Part shown: piece by piece, positions 8,885 to 18,230 of the stretch
Layout of the letters: each line of letters begins with the position of its first letter
Numbering within the stretch: the first letter of the stretch is position 1
NCBI GenBank assembly: GCA_016124945.1
Contig: WGMT01000055.1
Span: forward strand, 1 to 62,247
DNA: 62,247 nucleotides
Direction of reading: 5' to 3'
Source: a bacterium
GTDB taxonomy: Bacteria > Chloroflexota > Anaerolineae > Caldilineales > Caldilineaceae
Program-made: the position numbers and the translations under genes
Notes under the pieces: generated by a model
What the model was told of the DNA's origin: nothing
The model's input: only the letters and a program-made list of their open reading frames with translations
Database searches by the model: none

Positions 8885-9415
8885 CTACACCTTCTTCACA
8901 TCCACCACTTCCCCGCGTGTAATCTCGATCAAAGCCGCCGGGGTGAGGCGAAAGAGGGCGTTGGGTGTGCCGGCTGCGCCCCAGATTTCTTCGTGTTGGA
9001 GCAGGTCCTCATCGATGAGGGTGGTCAATTCCTCGCTGTGGCCCACGGGCGGCACGCCGCCGATGACAAAGCCGGTGCGGGCGCGCACGTAGTCGGCGTC
9101 GGGTTTCTCAATCTTTTCGCCGAAGATCGCGGCCAGCTTCTTCTCGTCCACACGGTTGCTGCCGCTGGCAATCACCAACAGTGGACGGTCACTCTCCCTG
9201 CCCTTGAAAACAAGCGACTTGGCGATCTGCGTCACGTCACAGCCCACCGCTGCCGCCGCTTCCGCCGACGTGCGTGTGGAACTGGGCATCTCCACCACCT
9301 GCAAAGCCACGCCCCGCGCCGAGAGCGCATCCTGTACGCGCTGCGCGCTGGGGGAGAGGGTAGGTGTGATGTGCGAGGTGTCGGGAGTCACGTTTTGCGA
9401 TTTCGAATCAAGCAT
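8885..9415 (-). CDS. YbaK/EbsC-type aminoacyl-tRNA deacylase
   Basis: A 176-residue YbaK/ProX-like editing-domain protein, which hydrolyses mischarged aminoacyl-tRNA in trans. Seen are TSAEAAAAVGCDVTQIAKSLVFK with the conserved lysine, then LVIASGSNRVDEKKL, the glycine motif GFVIGGVPPVGH and a final GTPNALFRLTPAAL strand. The first ~20 residues are a variable extension, so the true start may be slightly downstream. Which tRNA it edits (Cys-tRNAPro or another) cannot be told. Confidence 0.88.
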   Translation of the reverse strand: MLDSKSQNVTPDTSHITPTLSPSAQRVQDALSARGVALQVVEMPSSTRTSAEAAAAVGCDVTQIAKSLVFKGRESDRPLLVIASGSNRVDEKKLAAIFGEKIEKPDADYVRARTGFVIGGVPPVGHSEELTTLIDEDLLQHEEIWGAAGTPNALFRLTPAALIEITRGEVVDVKKV

Positions 9416-9464
9416 CTACTTCTGTCTCCTGATGATCCTGGAAATCCATGTCCAAATTTGTTGA

Positions 9465-10136
9465 CTATGGGCGCGGAATCCCCGTAATCCGAATCCCACT
9501 GCCCTTGACCTTGTTGCGGATGTTGATGCCGATGAGGAGAGCCGTCATGCCTTCCACCACACTTGCGTTGAGCAGTGGACCAGCGTCGATGCCGAAAAGC
9601 CCTGCAGCAGCAGCCAGTTCGATGGCCTGTTGTTTGGCACTCTTGTCGTCGCCGGTGATGAGGATGTCGCACTCGACGCTGTGATCAAGGTGTTTGAGTT
9701 CCTCGGCGCTGACATTTTGGAAAGCAGCCACCACTTTGACGTTCTCACCCAGCCGCGCCTGCGCCTCTTGCGCGGCGGACCCACCCTCGGGGCGCCACAC
9801 CTGGCTGACCTTGGGCGGCTTAATCGGTGCAACCACAGTGATCAACGTCTTGCCCTGGCAGCCGTCGGCGATCTGGTCCAGGGTGGCGGCCTGCGCGTCG
9901 TAAGGGACACTCAACACGACGATCTCTGCATTTGCAGCGGCGTCGCCGTTGGCCTGCCCACTGACGGCGGCGCTGCCTTCAGGCAACTTTCCATTCATTT
10001 CCTGCGCGGCGGCTGCGGCCTTCTCCTGGCTGCGGCTGCCAATCACAATCGGATAGCCGGCGGTGGCCCAGCGCAACGCCAGCCCCGATCCTTCGGCCCC
10101 GGTGCCGCCGATGACGGCGAGGGTGGGTTTGGACAT
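9465..10136 (-). CDS. F420-dependent NADP reductase (NpdG family)
   Basis: A 223-residue Rossmann protein of the F420:NADPH oxidoreductase family, which moves hydride between F420H2 and NADP+. The N-terminal GGTGAEGSGLALRWATAG replaces the usual GGTGxxGxG, followed by VIGSRSQEKA, which binds the NADP phosphate. Later come VVLSVPYDA and SVVEGMTALLIGINIRNKVKGSGIRITG. It indicates that the host makes coenzyme F420. The 42 bases before the YbaK-like gene suggest possible co-transcription. Confidence 0.87.
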   Translation of the reverse strand: MSKPTLAVIGGTGAEGSGLALRWATAGYPIVIGSRSQEKAAAAAQEMNGKLPEGSAAVSGQANGDAAANAEIVVLSVPYDAQAATLDQIADGCQGKTLITVVAPIKPPKVSQVWRPEGGSAAQEAQARLGENVKVVAAFQNVSAEELKHLDHSVECDILITGDDKSAKQQAIELAAAAGLFGIDAGPLLNASVVEGMTALLIGINIRNKVKGSGIRITGIPRP

Positions 10137-10168
10137 AGAATATCGCTCCGTTCGGTAGTTTGTGTTGA

Positions 10169-10241
10169 AGATGATGGGATGATGAGGATAATGAGGATCG
10201 TGTCGACACGATCCTCCTTATCTCTTCATCCCATTATCTCT

Positions 10242-10253
<12 letters not shown>
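10169..10253. repeat. heptamer hairpin with a 24-bp palindromic core
   Basis: The core is GAGGATCGTG-TCGA-CACGATCCTC (10193-10216), a perfect palindrome. It is flanked by GATGATGGGATGATGAGGATAA on the left and TTATC/TTCATCCCA repeats on the right (10217-10253), which are roughly complementary. The right arm overlaps the 3' end of the SsnA-like gene. Confidence 0.75.
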
Positions 10254-11606
<1,353 letters not shown>

Positions 11607-11690
11607 GATATCGGCCTACCTCATGGGTGCAGCATGTGGTTAGATGATGTTCTATTGTAACGTGGAGCGGACGGAAGGAAAAACAAAAAC

Positions 11691-11824
11691 GTAGTGCGTA
11701 GTGCGTGTACCAATTGAGCAAGTTGACGCTACATTGGGAACATTTCGATGTGTGTACCGTTCCAACGCCCCAATAACAAACCAACTATCTGTACTGGTAC
11801 ACGCACTACGCACTACGCACTACG
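11691..11824. repeat. 134-bp GTAGTGC-arm element, copy 1
   Basis: The left arm GTAGTGCGTAGTGCGTGTACC (11691-11711) and right arm from TGGTACACGCAC (11795) through three CACTACG units (to 11824) are complementary, around an ~85-nt centre containing ACATTGGGAACATT and GTGTG. A second copy with the same arms and the same ACATTGGGAACATT core is at 44327-44462. The region between the divergent genes 11607-11887 holds only this element and the epimerase promoter/RBS. Confidence 0.8.
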
Positions 11825-11887
11825 ATCCCGCGTTCTATGCTAGAATCAACCCAAATGCAATCATTTACACACACTAAGGAGACGCGT

Positions 11888-12826
11888 ATGAAGATCCTCG
11901 TGACAGGTGGGGCCGGCTTTATTGGTAGCCACGTCGCCGACACGTTGCTGGCGGCAGGACATCAGGTGGTGATTGTAGACAATCTGCACACTGGGCATGA
12001 GTACAACGTGCCGGCGCAGGCGACTTTCCACAACATTGATATCCGCAACCACGCCGCATTGGACGAACTCTTCGCCGCCGAGCAGTTCGATGCCATCAGC
12101 CATCAGGCGGCAATGGCGAATGTGCGCGAAAGCATGTCCAACCCTGCCCCCTACGCCGAGGTCAACGTCATCGGTACGCTGAATCTGCTCGATCTGTCGC
12201 GCAAGCATGGCGTCAAGAAGATTGTCATGGCCAGCACCGGCGGCGCTGTCTACGGCGAAGGCTACAGCGAAGACGGCAGCCGCCTGCCCTTCACAGAAAA
12301 AACATGGCCCCAGCCCAAAGACAACTACGGCGCCACCAAATTGAGCTGTGAATTTCACCTTGACCTTTACCACGCCAACTATGGCATCAAATACATCGCG
12401 CTGCGCTACCCCAACGTCTACGGCCCGCGCCAGGACAGCAAGGGCGAAGCCGGTGTGGTGGCCATCTTCGCCGGGGCGATGCTGGCCGATCAGCCCACCA
12501 AAATCACCGGCGACGGCACCCAAAAGCGCGATTACGCCTACGTGGGCGACGTGGCCCGCGCCAACAAACTGGCGTTGGAAAGCGACGCCGTAGGCATCTA
12601 CAACGTCGGCACCGGCGTCCCCACCGACGTGAATACGATCCACAGGACGTTGGCGCAGGTAATCGAGTACGAACAGGAACCGATTTACGTCGCCCGCCCC
12701 GCAGGTGAGGTCCTCGCCACCTATCTCGACAGCAGCAAAGCCAGGCGCGATCTGGGCTGGGAAGCCGAAGTGCCACTGGCTGAAGGTCTGCGCCACGTCG
12801 TCGAGTGGATGCAGGAAAGTAAGTAG
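11888..12826 (+). CDS. NAD-dependent epimerase (UDP-glucose 4-epimerase-like)
   Basis: A 312-residue extended short-chain dehydrogenase. The Rossmann motif GGAGFIGSHVAD is at residues 7-18, the active-site serine strand is ASTGGAVYGE, the catalytic pair is in YGATKLSCE, and RYPNVYGPRQ and the KITGDGTQKRDYAYVGDVA substrate loop follow. The family converts NDP-sugars, most often at C4. ATG 11888 is preceded by AAGGAG at good spacing, so an upstream in-frame extension is not used. A glycosyltransferase gene starts 10 bases after it, so the pair probably served surface polysaccharide synthesis. Confidence 0.9.
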   Translation: MKILVTGGAGFIGSHVADTLLAAGHQVVIVDNLHTGHEYNVPAQATFHNIDIRNHAALDELFAAEQFDAISHQAAMANVRESMSNPAPYAEVNVIGTLNLLDLSRKHGVKKIVMASTGGAVYGEGYSEDGSRLPFTEKTWPQPKDNYGATKLSCEFHLDLYHANYGIKYIALRYPNVYGPRQDSKGEAGVVAIFAGAMLADQPTKITGDGTQKRDYAYVGDVARANKLALESDAVGIYNVGTGVPTDVNTIHRTLAQVIEYEQEPIYVARPAGEVLATYLDSSKARRDLGWEAEVPLAEGLRHVVEWMQESK

Positions 12827-12835
12827 CGCCATCCC

Positions 12836-13840
12836 ATGCATATTGTCGTCAATGGCTGGTTCGCCGGCCAATCCACCACCGGCAGCGGACAGTATACTGA
12901 TCAGATCGTGCGTCATCTGGCGGCCGCGGGGCATCGCGTTACATTGGTGATTGGTGATTGGGGACTAGGGACTGGGGATTGGGGATCGGGGACTGGGGAC
13001 AGCGAGGCGATTGGGCGATTGGCGATTGAGCGATTAGAGATTGCCCCCAGATGGCCGTTTGTCTCACGACATACCCAGTCCCCGATCCCCAGTCACCAAT
13101 CCCCAATCACCAAACTCTGGTGGGAACAGATCACCGTCCCCCGCGCCGCCAAACGCTTAGGCGCAGACGTGCTGCTCGTGCCCTACTGGGCTGCGCCGTG
13201 GTGGCAGCCGGTGCCGACGGTGGTGACCGTCCACGATGTGGTGCAGTTGATCCTGCCCGAATACCGCGGCGGACGGCTGTTTCAGTGGTACACGCGGCTG
13301 GTCAGCGCTACGGTGCGGCGGGCGGCGGCGGTGCTCACCGTGAGCCACGCCTCCGCTCGGGACATTGTGACAAAGTTGGGGATTCGGGGGGAGCGGGTCT
13401 TTGCCGTGCATCACGGCGTCAACGGAGACATGTCCGCGGCGGAGGATGCGGCTTTCCTGGATGTGGTGCGGGCGAAATACAAGCTGCCTGATCGCTATTT
13501 TCTTTACCTGGGCGGCTTCGATGTGCGCAAGAACGTAGACGGCATCCTGCGCGCCTACGCCCGCTATCTGGAAAAGGGCGGCGACCCGGCGCAAAAGCTG
13601 GTGATTGCCGGCAAACTACCTGTGACTGACACAGATTTCGCCCCCGATCCACGGCGCATGGCCGCCGATCTGAGACTCGGGGATCACGTCCACTTCACCG
13701 GTTGGGTCGACGACGCCGAGAAACCGGCGCTCTACGCTCTTGCCACCGCCTTCCTCTTCCCCAGTCGCTACGAAGGCTTCGGCATGATGCTCCTCGAAGC
13801 CATGGCAGCGGGGACTCCTGTGGTTACCAGCAAGAAATAG
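12836..13840 (+). pseudogene. GT4 glycosyltransferase with in-frame repeat insertion and lost 3' end
   Basis: 334 residues of a GT-B (GT4) glycosyltransferase. The N-terminus MHIVVNGWFAGQSTTGSGQY is normal. About residues 37-93 are encoded by a heptamer hairpin (12944-13113) that is low-complexity (repeats of GTGDWG type) and has no place in the fold. The family core then resumes (VPYWAAPWWQPVPTVVTVHD, FLYLGGFDVRKN, LRLGDHVHFTGWVDD). The C-terminal donor-site helix EGFGMMLLEAMAAGTPVVTS is present, but the gene stops two codons later inside another hairpin (13836-13931), losing the last ~60-80 residues expected. It may be inactive; a shortened active form cannot be excluded. Confidence 0.75.
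12944..13113. repeat. heptamer hairpin inside the glycosyltransferase gene
   Basis: The left arm (12944-13000) is a run of GTGATTG, GGGACTA and GGGGATT/GGGGACT heptamers. A centre of GCGATTG units follows (13001-13042), and the right arm (13073-13113) has the complements CCCCGAT, CCCCAGT and CACCAAT. The CCCCA(A/G)T unit equals a heptamer known from the STRR repeats of heterocystous cyanobacteria. Stops at 12948, 12955 and 12966 miss the gene's frame, so the ORF stays open. Confidence 0.85.
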
Positions 13841-13931
13841 AACGCGGATTGAGCGAATTTGGCGGATTTGAGCCGATAACATCTGGAAAAATCCGCCTGA
13901 TCCGCTCAATCCGCCAAATCAGCGTTCTATT
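13836..13931. repeat. hairpin carrying the stop codons of two convergent genes
   Basis: AATAGAACGC (13836-13845) pairs with GCGTTCTATT (13922-13931). Between them are complementary GCGGATT/GAGCG and AATCCGCC units. The TAG in the left arm ends the glycosyltransferase; the TAG read on the minus strand from the right arm ends the histidine kinase. Confidence 0.8.
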
Positions 13932-15327
13932 CACACCGGCGCAAAAAGACAAAAATCCCCGTCCCTTGCGCCTGCCCTGGTGGTGGGCTTTTCACGCGGA
14001 TCGCGCCGCCGTGCGCCTCTACCAGTTGACGCACAATCGCCAGCCCTAGTCCGCTGCCGCCTGTCTGCCGGCTACGTGACCGATCTCCGCGATAGAAACG
14101 ATCGAAGACGTGGGGCAAGTCTTCGGGGGCGATGCCTTCGCCGTCATCAAGGACGGCAAGATGTATCTGCCCGTCGGCGGCGCTCAATTGCACATCCACA
14201 TGACCACCGCTAGGGGTGTGGCGCAGCGCGTTGGCAAGGAGGTTGCCCAACACCTGCCCCAGCCGCTCCTCATCGCCGTCCACCGCGGGTAGATTGGCAG
14301 GTGCGCTCACTGTCAATGCCACCCCTTTTTGTTGGAAGTGGGGGATCTGAATTGTGCGCTGCCTTGCCGCCACCTGGGCCAGATCCACCGCTTCCCTGTG
14401 CAAGGACAATTGCCCCGCCTCGGCGTTGGCCAGCGTGCGCAGGTCTTCCACGAGGCGGTTGAGCAGCAGCACCTGTTCGTGGATGGCGTCGAGGTTGTCG
14501 GGCGTCAGCGCGAAGACGCCGTCCTGCATCGCTTCCACCGTACCCTGAATGCCCGAAAGCGGCGTGCGCAACTCGTGGGCCACATCGGCCATGAGGTTAC
14601 GGCGCAGCGTCTCCTGTGTCTGCAAAGACGAGACCATCTGGTTGAAGGTCTGCCCCAATTGCCCCAATTCATCGCGGCTGTGGACGGTCACCTGTATGTC
14701 GCGTTTGCCGGTGGCGATCTGCTGCGATGCCTCGTTCAACGCCGCCAATGGCCGTGTAATCTGGCGGATCAGCAGTGTGCCCAGCGCAAAGGCAACAGCG
14801 GCTGCCACCAGCGCCGCCGTCAGCACCGAGCGCGTCACCGCGGCCACGAGGGCGTCCCCGGTCAGGCCGGTGACAGGCGTCCCTTCGAGGACGAGTGTGC
14901 CCACCCGTTCACCGCTGACGCGAATGGGGTAGCTGTCGTCGCCGGTCAACTCGGCGGTGGCCTGCCGGCTCAAGTCGCCCAGGCCGGCAACCGGCGCGCC
15001 GTCAGCGTCTAAAATTAACACGCTGCCGTTGGTGATTCCCATCATCTGTCCCATCATGCCGCGCATCATACCCCGCATCATCCCGTGGTTCGACGCGCCG
15101 ATGACAAGTTGCGCCAGGGAACGGTCCAATCCTTCCCAGTCACCGCTTTGCGCGTAGTAATCCACCAAATCCTGCTGAAGATCGGACGGCTGTAGCGCAT
15201 GCGTGCCAATCATCACATAGGACGCCTGTGTAGCCGTGGCCTGCCGCGCCAGAAGCACAGTCACCACGATCCCCACGACGATGACGGCGGCAAATGCGCC
15301 GGTGAGCTTGACGGAGAGCTTTTGCAT
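13927..15327 (-). CDS. sensor histidine kinase with Met-rich periplasmic loop
   Basis: A 466-residue membrane kinase. TM1 is at about residues 8-28. The extracytoplasmic region (29-~160) contains HGMMRGMMRGMMGQMM, a methionine cluster of the kind that binds Cu(I) or Ag(I). TM2 is at about 165-190, then HAMP, the H-box VAHELRTPLSGIQG, the N-box NLLANALRHTPSGG, DDGEGIAPED and GGSGLGLAIV. ATG 15327 gives the signal-anchor start; a longer in-frame start at 15369 lies in a hairpin region and is less likely. It is paired with the response regulator upstream. Metal sensing is inferred from the Met cluster and from the Met-rich secreted protein nearby. Confidence 0.9.
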   Translation of the reverse strand: MQKLSVKLTGAFAAVIVVGIVVTVLLARQATATQASYVMIGTHALQPSDLQQDLVDYYAQSGDWEGLDRSLAQLVIGASNHGMMRGMMRGMMGQMMGITNGSVLILDADGAPVAGLGDLSRQATAELTGDDSYPIRVSGERVGTLVLEGTPVTGLTGDALVAAVTRSVLTAALVAAAVAFALGTLLIRQITRPLAALNEASQQIATGKRDIQVTVHSRDELGQLGQTFNQMVSSLQTQETLRRNLMADVAHELRTPLSGIQGTVEAMQDGVFALTPDNLDAIHEQVLLLNRLVEDLRTLANAEAGQLSLHREAVDLAQVAARQRTIQIPHFQQKGVALTVSAPANLPAVDGDEERLGQVLGNLLANALRHTPSGGHVDVQLSAADGQIHLAVLDDGEGIAPEDLPHVFDRFYRGDRSRSRQTGGSGLGLAIVRQLVEAHGGAIRVKSPPPGQAQGTGIFVFLRRCE

Positions 15328-15363
15328 TGGGATCTCGACCTGGTAGAGACAGGAGATGATAGA

Positions 15364-15432
15364 GGACACGGATTGGAGAGAACACGGATCTCCTCAGAAA
15401 GAAGAAATCTGTGTTTCCGCCAATCCGTGTCC
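15364..15432. repeat. hairpin between kinase and response regulator genes
   Basis: GGACACGGATTGGAG...AACACGGAT (15364-15390) is complementary to ATCTGTGTTTCCGCCAATCCGTGTCC-type sequence at 15407-15432. It has the same architecture as the other intergenic hairpins. Confidence 0.75.
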
Positions 15433-15442
15433 ACAAAGAATC

Positions 15443-16147
15443 TTATGGCACAAAGCGATAGCCTACCCCATGTACCGTCTCTATGAAACGACTATGTCGC
15501 CCCGAATCGCCCAGCTTCTGGCGAATGTTCTTCACATGGACGTCGATGGTGCGTTCGTAGCCCGAAATGTCGCCCAGCGCATCGTTTTGGGTGACGTCGA
15601 GCAGGTCCCCGCGGCTGAAGGGACGGCCCGGGTTCTGCATGAAGTAGTGGAGCAGATCGAACTCGGTGCCGGTGAGGTCTACAAGTTGTTCGGCCAGGTA
15701 GACGGTGTGATAGGTGGGGTCGAGGCGCAGTTCGTGGGCTTGCAGCACATGGGCGGAAGCAGCCGGTTTTGCATCAAGACGGCGGACGGCGGCACGGATG
15801 CGCGCCACCAATTCGCGGGGACTGAAGGGCTTGATCACGTAGTCATCCGCGCCGATTTCCAGGCCCACGATACGATCCGTCTCTTCGACGCGCGCCGTCA
15901 ACATAATGATGTAAAGATCGGCCAGCCCTGGATCATGGCTGCTACGCAAGCGGCGTGTGATTTCCAACCCATCCAGGCCCGGCATCATGATGTCCAGCAC
16001 AAGCAGCGCGGGTTTCTCCCGTTCCACCAGTGCCAGCCCCGCCGTCCCATCCGCCGCGGAGACGACGCGATAGCCGGCCTGTTGCAAATATCCTTCCACT
16101 ACACGGCGGATCTGTGGATCGTCTTCAATAAGGGCGATTGTAATCAT
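15443..16147 (-). CDS. OmpR/PhoB-family response regulator
   Basis: 234 residues. The receiver domain (1-~120) starts ITIALIEDDPQIRR with the acidic pair, has the phosphoryl-acceptor aspartate in LLVLDIMMPGLDG, the switch residues in MLTARVEE and the lysine in VIKPFSPRELV. The C-terminal winged helix (about 135-234) has LTGTEFDLLHYFMQNPGRPFSR and VDVHVKNIRQKLGD-like recognition elements. It forms a two-component pair with the kinase downstream on the same strand. A perfect 11-nt direct repeat upstream of the divergent Met-rich gene (16710-16731) is a plausible target. Confidence 0.92.
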   Translation of the reverse strand: MITIALIEDDPQIRRVVEGYLQQAGYRVVSAADGTAGLALVEREKPALLVLDIMMPGLDGLEITRRLRSSHDPGLADLYIIMLTARVEETDRIVGLEIGADDYVIKPFSPRELVARIRAAVRRLDAKPAASAHVLQAHELRLDPTYHTVYLAEQLVDLTGTEFDLLHYFMQNPGRPFSRGDLLDVTQNDALGDISGYERTIDVHVKNIRQKLGDSGRHSRFIETVHGVGYRFVP

Positions 16148-16156
16148 GTTCGACTG

Positions 16157-16188
16157 CCTAATCACCAATCACGAATCACCAATCCCCT
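16157..16188. repeat. single-arm AATCACC/AATCACG heptamer run
   Basis: Four tandem heptamers of AATCACC/AATCACG type. Read on the minus strand they encode the last residues (GIGDS) and the TGA stop of the DUF302 gene. No complementary arm is nearby. Confidence 0.7.
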
Positions 16189-16588
16189 GCAACGTAGCCT
16201 GCACCCGCTCCAACCTCGCCCGCGCTTCCTGGGCGACAGGAGTGAGCGCTTCGGCGTCGGCCATTTGCATCATCATCAGCGGATCGACGATGGAGACGAC
16301 GCTGCCGCCCTCTTCTTCATAGACGATGACGTTGCAGGGCAGCAGCAGGCCGATTTCGAGCTGTGTGCTCAGGGCGCGGTGGGCCAGGTGTGGGTTGCAG
16401 GCGCCGAGGATCACATACTTGCGGAAGTCGGCGTCGATCTTTTTCTTCATTGTGCTCTTGACGTCGATCTCGGTGAGGACGCCGAATCCTTCGTCCTTGA
16501 GGGCGGCGGTAGCCAGTTCCACGGCCTCTTCGTAGGGCACACCGAGCTTGACGGTGAGGGCCATTTCTTGTGCAGTAGGCGCAGACAT
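16169..16588 (-). CDS. DUF302 protein
   Basis: A 139-residue DUF302 protein: VKLGVPYEEAVELATAALKDEGFGVLTEIDVKST at the start, then YVILGACNPHLAHRALSTQLEIGLLLPCNVIVYEE, the conserved CNP and LPCN cysteines, and VSIVDP near the end. DUF302 proteins are small, often linked with metal or redox stress loci; the biochemical role is unknown. ATG 16588 has AAGGAA seven bases upstream. It is first in the minus-strand set DUF302-regulator-kinase. Confidence 0.88.
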   Translation of the reverse strand: MSAPTAQEMALTVKLGVPYEEAVELATAALKDEGFGVLTEIDVKSTMKKKIDADFRKYVILGACNPHLAHRALSTQLEIGLLLPCNVIVYEEEGGSVVSIVDPLMMMQMADAEALTPVAQEARARLERVQATLQGIGDS

Positions 16589-16709
16589 AAGTTGTTCCTT
16601 TCGCGGGTGAATCAAAAATACATGCTTGTGTCATCGTACCACGCCGGCGCGGGCTTGACAATGTTTTCGCTATAAAAAACGTAGCGAAACATGAAACACA
16701 CACATCTGC

Positions 16710-16741
16710 TTCACAATTCCTTCACAATTCGGCGCTAAAGT
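16710..16741 (+). promoter_or_regulatory. OmpR-type direct-repeat box and -10 upstream of the Met-rich gene
   Basis: TTCACAATTCC (16710-16720) is immediately followed by TTCACAATTCG (16721-16731), a 10-of-11 tandem repeat with the 11-bp spacing typical of OmpR/PhoB-family boxes. TAAAGT (16736-16741) follows as a -10. There is no good -35, as expected for an activator-dependent promoter. Confidence 0.65.
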
Positions 16742-16816
16742 GGAGACATCAGAGGCGGTGACGGACTCTTTCGATGATTTTACTCAACCAGTTTCATTCA
16801 AGTGGGAGATATTCAT

Positions 16817-17311
16817 ATGAAGACTCGCAAAAATCTGTTCATCTTTATGGCTGTAGTTGCGCTCTCGTTGGTAGCCTTCGTGGGCAGCGCCTTTGCCCAG
16901 GACACCACCCCAACCGACGACGCGACCCAAGAGGGCAACTTGCCGCAGATGCAACAGCACATGGAAGAACGCTTCGGCGAAGGCGCCTGGGCCGAAATGA
17001 TCGCCCGCATGACCGAACGCCATGGTGCAGAGTTCACCGCCGAACGGCTGCAATGGATGGACGAAAATGGCTGTCCTATGCTTGAAGACGGCGAGCACAA
17101 CGGCCCGATGATGCGCGGGCACATGTGGGATGGCGGAGAAGGCACGCTCCAAAACTTTGGGCGCAGCATGATGCACCGCTTCTTCGGCAGCGAAGAAAGC
17201 GACACCGAATTCACCCCCGGCCAGGGCATGATGGGCCGCGGCATGATGCACAACGAAGAGATGTCGCAACATCACATGGGTAGTCGTGGCATGTGGGGTA
17301 ACGGTCGGTAG
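16817..17311 (+). CDS. secreted Met/His-rich protein, putative metal-binding
   Basis: A 164-residue exported protein. The signal peptide is clear (KTRKN, hydrophobic FIFMAVVALSLVAFVGSAFA, cleavage near AFA-QD). The mature part is acidic and rich in Met and His: QMQQHMEERFG, GPMMRGHMWDG, RSMMHRFFG and GMMGRGMMHNEEMSQHHMG. The Met motifs mirror the MMRGMMRGMMGQMM loop of the kinase encoded 1.5 kb away in the opposite direction. A periplasmic copper/silver-binding or buffering role is inferred. It resembles no family I can name; Spy/CpxP-like behaviour is possible. Confidence 0.78.
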   Translation: MKTRKNLFIFMAVVALSLVAFVGSAFAQDTTPTDDATQEGNLPQMQQHMEERFGEGAWAEMIARMTERHGAEFTAERLQWMDENGCPMLEDGEHNGPMMRGHMWDGGEGTLQNFGRSMMHRFFGSEESDTEFTPGQGMMGRGMMHNEEMSQHHMGSRGMWGNGR

Positions 17312-17335
17312 AATGCTTCACCGGACAGTAGAGCA

Positions 17336-17390
17336 GATTTCAAAGCAAAGCCTGGTAAGGACTCTCCTTGCCAGGCTTTGCTTTGAAATC
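17336..17390. terminator. 26-bp hairpin between convergent genes
   Basis: GATTTCAAAGCAAAGCCTGG (17336-17355) continues to TAAGGA and pairs through one wobble with TCCTTG and CCAGGCTTTGCTTTGAAATC (17371-17390), around a CTC loop. It could stop transcription of both the Met-rich gene and the converging toxin gene. No U-run follows, so it may act as a barrier or processing hairpin. Confidence 0.65.
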
Positions 17391-17402
17391 GAACGCAGCG
17401 CG

Positions 17403-17831
17403 TTAAATAGAATGGTCGAGCAGCACGAGAAACTGGCCTGGCGGTAGGATGGGAATCCCTGCGTAGGCTGCCAGCGTCAGTAGATCGTTGTCGCCACTGA
17501 CGATAACGTTGGCGTTGCCTGAGATGGCCACTTCGAGAAACTTATCGTCGTTTGGATCGCGGCAGGCGGTAACCTGTATATTGGGCGTCACCAGTTCACT
17601 TCGTAACACAAGCAGGCGCAGGGTAGCGCGCACAGTCTTGTCGGTAAGGTGATACTTGAGGCGCAGACGGGGCCGGTGAATGACGGACACAATCTCGTCA
17701 AGCGTTTCTCGGCTGAAAAGCAACGTGAACTGCCCCTGGCGCAACCGCTGGAGCACAGCACCGACGGTTCCTTGTGGTTTGATCGTGCCGCTAATGATAA
17801 TGTTGGTATCGATAACAACCTTCAGTTTCAT
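17403..17831 (-). CDS. PIN-domain toxin (VapC-like)
   Basis: A 142-residue PIN-domain protein of the 'putative toxin component' subgroup: VVIDTNIIISG with the first aspartate, SRETLDEIVSVIHRPR with the acidic helix, ACRDPNDDKFLEVAISGNANVIVSGDNDLL with the remaining acidic residues. PIN toxins are Mg2+-dependent ribonucleases. The start overlaps the stop of the upstream antitoxin gene by four bases, the normal order for this type II module. Confidence 0.88.
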   Translation of the reverse strand: MKLKVVIDTNIIISGTIKPQGTVGAVLQRLRQGQFTLLFSRETLDEIVSVIHRPRLRLKYHLTDKTVRATLRLLVLRSELVTPNIQVTACRDPNDDKFLEVAISGNANVIVSGDNDLLTLAAYAGIPILPPGQFLVLLDHSI

Positions 17832-18121
17832 GCAGATGATGCTTTGCGTACCTCAGTGATCGCCTCTTCGACATCGGCGGCAATTTCATCGTCGCTGTAG
17901 TCTGCGTTGCGTTCAACCAAGCGCTGCATGGCGCGGTCGAACTCAGCGACAATTTCCTGTTCTTTCCAAGCCAGGAACTGGGTGAATTCGGTGTAAGGGA
18001 TGATGGCCGCTTCGGGACGACTGCCGCGTGTGAGCACATAGGGCATGTTTTCATTTGTCACTTCATCGAAGACGGCACGGAAGTTTCTTTGCAGTTCAGT
18101 AACGCCGATGATCTTTTGCAT
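17828..18121 (-). CDS. Phd/YefM-type antitoxin
   Basis: A 97-residue antitoxin: QKIIGVTELQRNFRAVFDEV is the Phd/YefM DNA-binding fold, followed by YVLTRGSRPEAAIIPYTEF. The C-terminal ~45 residues are acidic helix (YSDDEIAADVEEAITEVRKA), expected to neutralise the PIN toxin encoded next. It probably represses its own operon through the ATACATA sites just upstream. Confidence 0.85.
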   Translation of the reverse strand: MQKIIGVTELQRNFRAVFDEVTNENMPYVLTRGSRPEAAIIPYTEFTQFLAWKEQEIVAEFDRAMQRLVERNADYSDDEIAADVEEAITEVRKASSA

Positions 18122-18143
18122 GGTTGAAACCTCTCACTCTCAT

Positions 18144-18179
18144 AAATACATAACAAAATACATATTCTGCTATGTATTT
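18144..18179 (-). promoter_or_regulatory. toxin-antitoxin operator/promoter region
   Basis: AAATACATA occurs at 18144-18152 and 18156-18164, and its inverted form TATGTATTT at 18171-18179. These AT-rich repeats precede the antitoxin start and are probably its autoregulatory sites. Confidence 0.6.
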
Positions 18180-18230
18180 TATAGGCTGGCTGTCAACACG
18201 TCAATGGCCTGGATGATCTGACCAAACATG

